From Paracoccaceae bacterium (GTDB lineage Bacteria > Pseudomonadota > Alphaproteobacteria > Rhodobacterales > Rhodobacteraceae), in contig JALORM010000137.1 of the NCBI GenBank assembly GCA_025458985.1, forward strand, positions 1 through 8,457: a DNA stretch of 8,457 nt, read 5' to 3'. Below are positions 5,474 through 8,457 of the stretch, piece after piece (the stretch's first letter is position 1; every line of letters starts with the position of its first letter). The position numbers were made by a program, and so were the translations under genes. The notes beneath the pieces are model-generated. The model had not been told where the DNA came from. It was given only the letters and a program-made list of their open reading frames with translations, and did not search any database.

Positions 5474-5491
5474 CGGCAACAGCGGGGGCCG

Positions 5492-7735
5492 ATGCCCGAA
5501 CGGACCGAATCCGACAGCCGCAAGCTGCTCCGCCGCTTGCGGGATACCCTCGCCGAGCCCGGCGAAGGGCAGGAGCGGCTGGACCGGATCACCCACCTGA
5601 TCGCCGATTCGATGCAGACCGAGGTCTGCTCGATCTATCTCTTCCGCGATGCCGAGACGCTGGAGCTTTGCGCCACCGAGGGCCTGCGCAAGGAGGCCGT
5701 CCACCAGACGCGGATGCGCCTTGGCGAGGGACTTGTCGGCCGCGTGGCCTACACCGCTCAGCCGGTCAATACCGGCAACGCCCCGGCCGAGAAGGGCTTC
5801 CGCTACATGCCCGAGACCGGCGAGGAGATCTATTCCTCGTTCCTCGGGGTGCCGATCCAGCGCCTGGGCGAACGACTGGGCGTGCTGGTGGTGCAGTCTC
5901 GGGAGGCGCGGCAGTATTCCGACGACGAGGTCTATGCTCTCGAGGTCGTGGCCATGGTGCTGGCCGAGATGACCGAGCTTGGCGTCTTCGTCGGCGAAGG
6001 CGAGGCGATGAGCGCCCGGCACAAGCAGCCGGTCCTGTTCCGCGGCGTCAGTGGCCAGGAGGGCACCGCCGAGGGCCGGGTCTGGCTGCACGAGCCGCGC
6101 GTCGTCGTCACCAATCCGGTCGGCGACGATCCGAAGGTCGAGATGGACCGCCTGAACAAGGCGATGGAGGACTTGCGCCTGTCGGTCGACGACCTTCTGG
6201 CCGACACCGAGGGCACCCCGCCCGAGCACCGCGAGGTGCTGGAGACCTACCGCATGTTCGCCCATTCCAAGGGCTGGGTCAGACGGATGGAGGCCGACAT
6301 CGCGCGGGGTCTGTCGGCCGAGGCGGCGGTCGAGAAAGAGCAGTCTTCGGCACGGGCGCGGATGCAGCAGGTTCCCGATGCCTACCTGCGCGACCGCCTG
6401 CACGACCTCGACGACATCTCGAACCGCCTGCTGCGCCTCCTGACCGGCCAGGGGCGGGCAACGGGTGCGGTGCTGCCCGACAATCCGATCCTCGTGGCGC
6501 GGAGCATCGGGCCGGGCGAGCTTCTGGAATACGGGCGGGCGCTGAAGGGCGTGGTGCTGGAGGAAGGCTCGGTCGGCTCTCATGCCGCCATCGTCGCCCG
6601 GGCGCTGGCGATCCCGCTTGTCATCAATGCCGAGAGGATCACCGCCGAAGCGCTGAACGGCGACCCGATCCTGGTCGACGGCGATCAGGGCCTTGTGCAC
6701 CTGCGCCCCGAGGACAGCGTCGCGACCGCCTTTCGCGACAAGATCGCCATGCAGGCCAAGGCGCAGGAGCGCTACGCCTCGATCCGCGAGCTGCCGGCGC
6801 AGGCGCGCTGCGGCACCATCGTCGCGCTGCACATGAATGCAGGCCTGATGGCCGACCTGCCCTCGCTTGCGGGGTCGGGCGCCGAGGGCGTGGGGCTCTT
6901 CCGCACCGAGCTTCAGTTCCTGATCCGCAACCAGGTGCCGCGGCGCGGGGAACTCGCCGCGCTTTATGCGCGCGTGATGCAGGCCGCGAAGGGCAAGCGG
7001 GTGGTGTTCCGCACGCTCGACATCGGGTCCGACAAGGTGCTGCCCTACATGCGCCGTCCGGACGAGCCGAACCCGGCGCTCGGCTGGCGCGCGATCCGGG
7101 TCGGGCTCGACAAGCCAGGCGTCATGCGCATGCAGCTCCAGGCGCTGCTGCGCGCCGCCGACGGGCGGCCCTTGTCGGTGATGTTCCCCTTCGTGGCCGA
7201 GGCCGACGAGTTCTTCGCCGCGCGGAAGATGATGCTGGCCGAGGTGGAGCGCGAGCGGCGGCTTGGCCATGTTCTGCCGGCGCGGATCGAGATCGGCGCG
7301 ATGCTCGAGACGCCGAGCCTGGCCTTTGCGCCGGACCGCTTCTTCGAGGCGGCCGACTTCGTGTCCGTCGGTGGCAACGACCTCAAGCAGTTCTTCTTCG
7401 CCGCCGACCGCGAGAACGAACTGGTGCGCCGGCGCTACGACATGCTGAACACGAGCTACCTCGCCTTTCTCGAAGGGATCGTGGCGCGCTGCGCGGGGGC
7501 CGGAACGCCGCTGTCGTTCTGCGGCGAGGACGCGGGACGGCCGATCGAGGCGATCGCGCTGGCGGCGGTGGGCTTCCGGATGCTGTCGATGCGCCCGGCC
7601 TCGATCGGGCCGGTCAAGCACGTCCTGAGGCGGGTGGACCTCGACGAGGCCCGCGGCGTGATCGAGGCCGCAAAGGCCGCGGGCGAGACCAGCGCGCGGG
7701 GTCGCCTGATGGAATGGCTCAAGGGACAGATCTGA
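5492..7735 (+). CDS. ptsP: PtsP, Enzyme I of the nitrogen phosphotransferase system (EI-Ntr)
   Basis: This 747-residue protein is the usual length for EI-Ntr. It takes phosphate from phosphoenolpyruvate and passes it to NPr (PtsO) and on to EIIA-Ntr, a regulatory chain linked to nitrogen and potassium status. An N-terminal GAF domain (about 25-165) distinguishes it from sugar-PTS Enzyme I and, in homologues, senses glutamine and 2-oxoglutarate. The Enzyme I N-terminal region follows (about 180-330). The phosphohistidine swivel domain holds H364 in GSVGSHAAIVARALAIP. The PEP-binding barrel (about 440-720) shows GAEGVGLFRTELQF (R471), FRTLDIGSDKVLPY (R507), GAMLETPSLAF (E605), GGNDLKQFFFAADREN (N629, D630, R640) and SFCGEDAG with acid/base C677. 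All key residues are present and the gene looks functional. GCGGGGG lies just upstream of the ATG. The open frame extends back to 4625, but that part is antisense to the SGNH gene. Confidence 0.96.
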   Translation: MPERTESDSRKLLRRLRDTLAEPGEGQERLDRITHLIADSMQTEVCSIYLFRDAETLELCATEGLRKEAVHQTRMRLGEGLVGRVAYTAQPVNTGNAPAEKGFRYMPETGEEIYSSFLGVPIQRLGERLGVLVVQSREARQYSDDEVYALEVVAMVLAEMTELGVFVGEGEAMSARHKQPVLFRGVSGQEGTAEGRVWLHEPRVVVTNPVGDDPKVEMDRLNKAMEDLRLSVDDLLADTEGTPPEHREVLETYRMFAHSKGWVRRMEADIARGLSAEAAVEKEQSSARARMQQVPDAYLRDRLHDLDDISNRLLRLLTGQGRATGAVLPDNPILVARSIGPGELLEYGRALKGVVLEEGSVGSHAAIVARALAIPLVINAERITAEALNGDPILVDGDQGLVHLRPEDSVATAFRDKIAMQAKAQERYASIRELPAQARCGTIVALHMNAGLMADLPSLAGSGAEGVGLFRTELQFLIRNQVPRRGELAALYARVMQAAKGKRVVFRTLDIGSDKVLPYMRRPDEPNPALGWRAIRVGLDKPGVMRMQLQALLRAADGRPLSVMFPFVAEADEFFAARKMMLAEVERERRLGHVLPARIEIGAMLETPSLAFAPDRFFEAADFVSVGGNDLKQFFFAADRENELVRRRYDMLNTSYLAFLEGIVARCAGAGTPLSFCGEDAGRPIEAIALAAVGFRMLSMRPASIGPVKHVLRRVDLDEARGVIEAAKAAGETSARGRLMEWLKGQI

Positions 7736-7857
7736 CGGCGGGACCCCGGCCGCGGCGCCCGCCTTCCGGCGCCACTGCGACCGGCAACGCGCAAGGCTTT
7801 GCATTCCCCGCCCCGCCATGACAAGGAGCGCCCGGACCCCACAGGGAGCGCGCGCCG
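7736..7857 (+). other. Gap between ptsP and hisA
   Basis: These 122 bases contain a dyad GGCGCC-N8-GGCGCC (7754-7773), 18 bases after the ptsP stop. It could be a stem, but no T-run follows. Near hisA are two similar purine-rich stretches 20 bases apart, ACAAGGAGCGC (7821-7831) and ACAGGGAGCGC (7841-7851). The second is the hisA ribosome site; the first looks like a duplicated copy. No clear promoter was found, so read-through from ptsP is possible. Confidence 0.4.
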
Positions 7858-8457
7858 ATGATCCTTTACCCTGCCATCGACCTCAAGGACGGCCAGTGCG
7901 TGCGGCTTCTGCGCGGCGAGATGGAGGCGGCGACCGTCTTCGGCGACGACCCCGCCGCCCAGGCTGCGGCCTTTGCGGCGGCAGGCTGCGAATGGCTGCA
8001 CCTTGTCGACCTCAACGGCGCCTTCGCCGGCAGGCCGGTCAACGCGGCCGCGGTCGAGGCGATCCTTGGCGCCGTCGCGGTGCCTTGCCAGCTGGGCGGC
8101 GGCATCCGCGACATGGGTACCATCGCGATGTGGCTCGAAAAGGGCCTGGCGCGGGTCATCCTCGGCACCGTCGCGGTCGAGGACCCCGCCCTGGTGCGCG
8201 AGGCCGCCCGCGCCTTCCCGGGCCGCGTCGCGGTCGGGATCGACGCGCGCGCCGGCCGGGTCGCGACACGCGGCTGGGCCGAGGAGACGGACGTTCAGGC
8301 AACCGACCTGGCGCGGTCGTTCGAGGATGCGGGCGTCGCGGCCCTCATCTACACCGACATCGACCGCGACGGCGCGATGGCCGGGCCGAACGTCGCCGCG
8401 ACCGAGGCGCTGGCCCGCGCCGTCGCGATCCCCGTGATCGCCTCGGGCGGGGTGTCG
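7858..8457 (+). CDS. hisA: HisA, ProFAR isomerase of histidine synthesis, 3' end cut by window
   Basis: This is the first 200 codons of a protein usually about 240 residues long; it is open at the window end. HisA catalyses the Amadori rearrangement of ProFAR to PRFAR, the fourth step of histidine synthesis, supplying the HisH-HisF synthase. It is a (beta/alpha)8 barrel. The catalytic aspartates are visible: D8 in YPAIDLKDGQCVRL and D129 in GIDARAGRVATRGW. Phosphate-binding and barrel motifs include QLGGGIRD (78-85), RVILGTVAVE (99-108), YTDIDRDGAMAGPN (165-178) and ASGGVS at the cut end. Of the two phosphate-binding halves, the second is only partly in view. GGGAG nine bases before the ATG at 7858 supports the start. 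Nothing looks broken. hisF is the likely next gene in this group, but it lies outside the window. Confidence 0.95.
   Translation, partial: MILYPAIDLKDGQCVRLLRGEMEAATVFGDDPAAQAAAFAAAGCEWLHLVDLNGAFAGRPVNAAAVEAILGAVAVPCQLGGGIRDMGTIAMWLEKGLARVILGTVAVEDPALVREAARAFPGRVAVGIDARAGRVATRGWAEETDVQATDLARSFEDAGVAALIYTDIDRDGAMAGPNVAATEALARAVAIPVIASGGVS

Noticed and set aside
4625..5491. N-terminal extension of ptsP giving a 1036-residue protein
   Set aside because: The extra part is Arg/Gly/Pro-rich antisense of the SGNH hydrolase with no domain. The ATG at 5492 gives the normal 747-residue EI-Ntr and has a ribosome site.
5378..7819. 813-residue open frame on the minus strand, antisense to ptsP
   Set aside because: It is a shadow of high-GC codon usage. 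Its composition is His/Arg/Leu/Gly-rich with no recognisable domain, and ptsP itself is canonical.
5131..7821. 896-residue plus-strand open frame overlapping ptsP in another frame
   Set aside because: The product is extremely Arg/Gly/Ala/Pro-rich, typical of an off-frame reading of GC-rich coding DNA.
7818..7857. Possible his leader peptide for attenuation (ATG at 7818)
   Set aside because: The reading has no run of His codons and continues out of frame into hisA, and no attenuator hairpin with a T-run follows.

Overview
The window is high-GC coding DNA with G/C-rich third positions. Its protein sequences look most like Rhodobacterales (Rhodobacteraceae/Paracoccaceae-type Alphaproteobacteria). 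I base this on remembered family sequences for aspartate kinase, PtsP, HisA and the short LuxR, not on a search. It is a chromosomal housekeeping region with a quorum-sensing locus in it. No tRNA, rRNA, IS element, CRISPR array or phage gene was seen.

Layout. Positions 1-864 (+) hold the C-terminal part of a PhoX/DUF839-type phosphatase, broken by a frameshift near 336-345. A GC-rich hairpin (887-910) separates it from a convergent minus-strand pair: a LuxI-family acyl-homoserine-lactone synthase (954-1535), preceded one base away by an unrecognised 74-codon gene (1537-1761). Across an AT-rich intergenic stretch (1762-1881) with two short palindromes lies a divergent LuxR-family regulator (1882-2520, +). 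Aspartate kinase lysC (2606-3775, +) follows, with an apparent in-frame loss of about 23 residues in its catalytic domain. Two minus-strand genes come next: an unrecognised exported four-cysteine protein (3779-4510) and an SGNH/GDSL hydrolase (4637-5368). Then come ptsP (5492-7735, +), encoding the nitrogen-type PTS Enzyme I, and the first 200 codons of hisA (7858 to the window end, +).

How they fit. The lux locus looks like a self-contained signal synthase/receptor module. The small gene is probably co-translated with the synthase. The 18-bp palindrome at 1843-1860 carries a TATAAT on both strands and has the size of a lux box, so it is the best candidate for the switch between the two divergent transcripts. 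lysC (aspartate-family amino acids), ptsP (nitrogen-PTS signalling) and hisA (histidine synthesis) are ordinary core genes. lysC and ptsP are neighbours in many Alphaproteobacteria; here two opposite-strand genes separate them.

The points most worth checking are the two lesions in otherwise well-conserved genes (the PhoX frameshift and the lysC deletion) and the palindromic lux promoter region with its small companion gene. I see no clear evidence of a wholly new multi-gene system.
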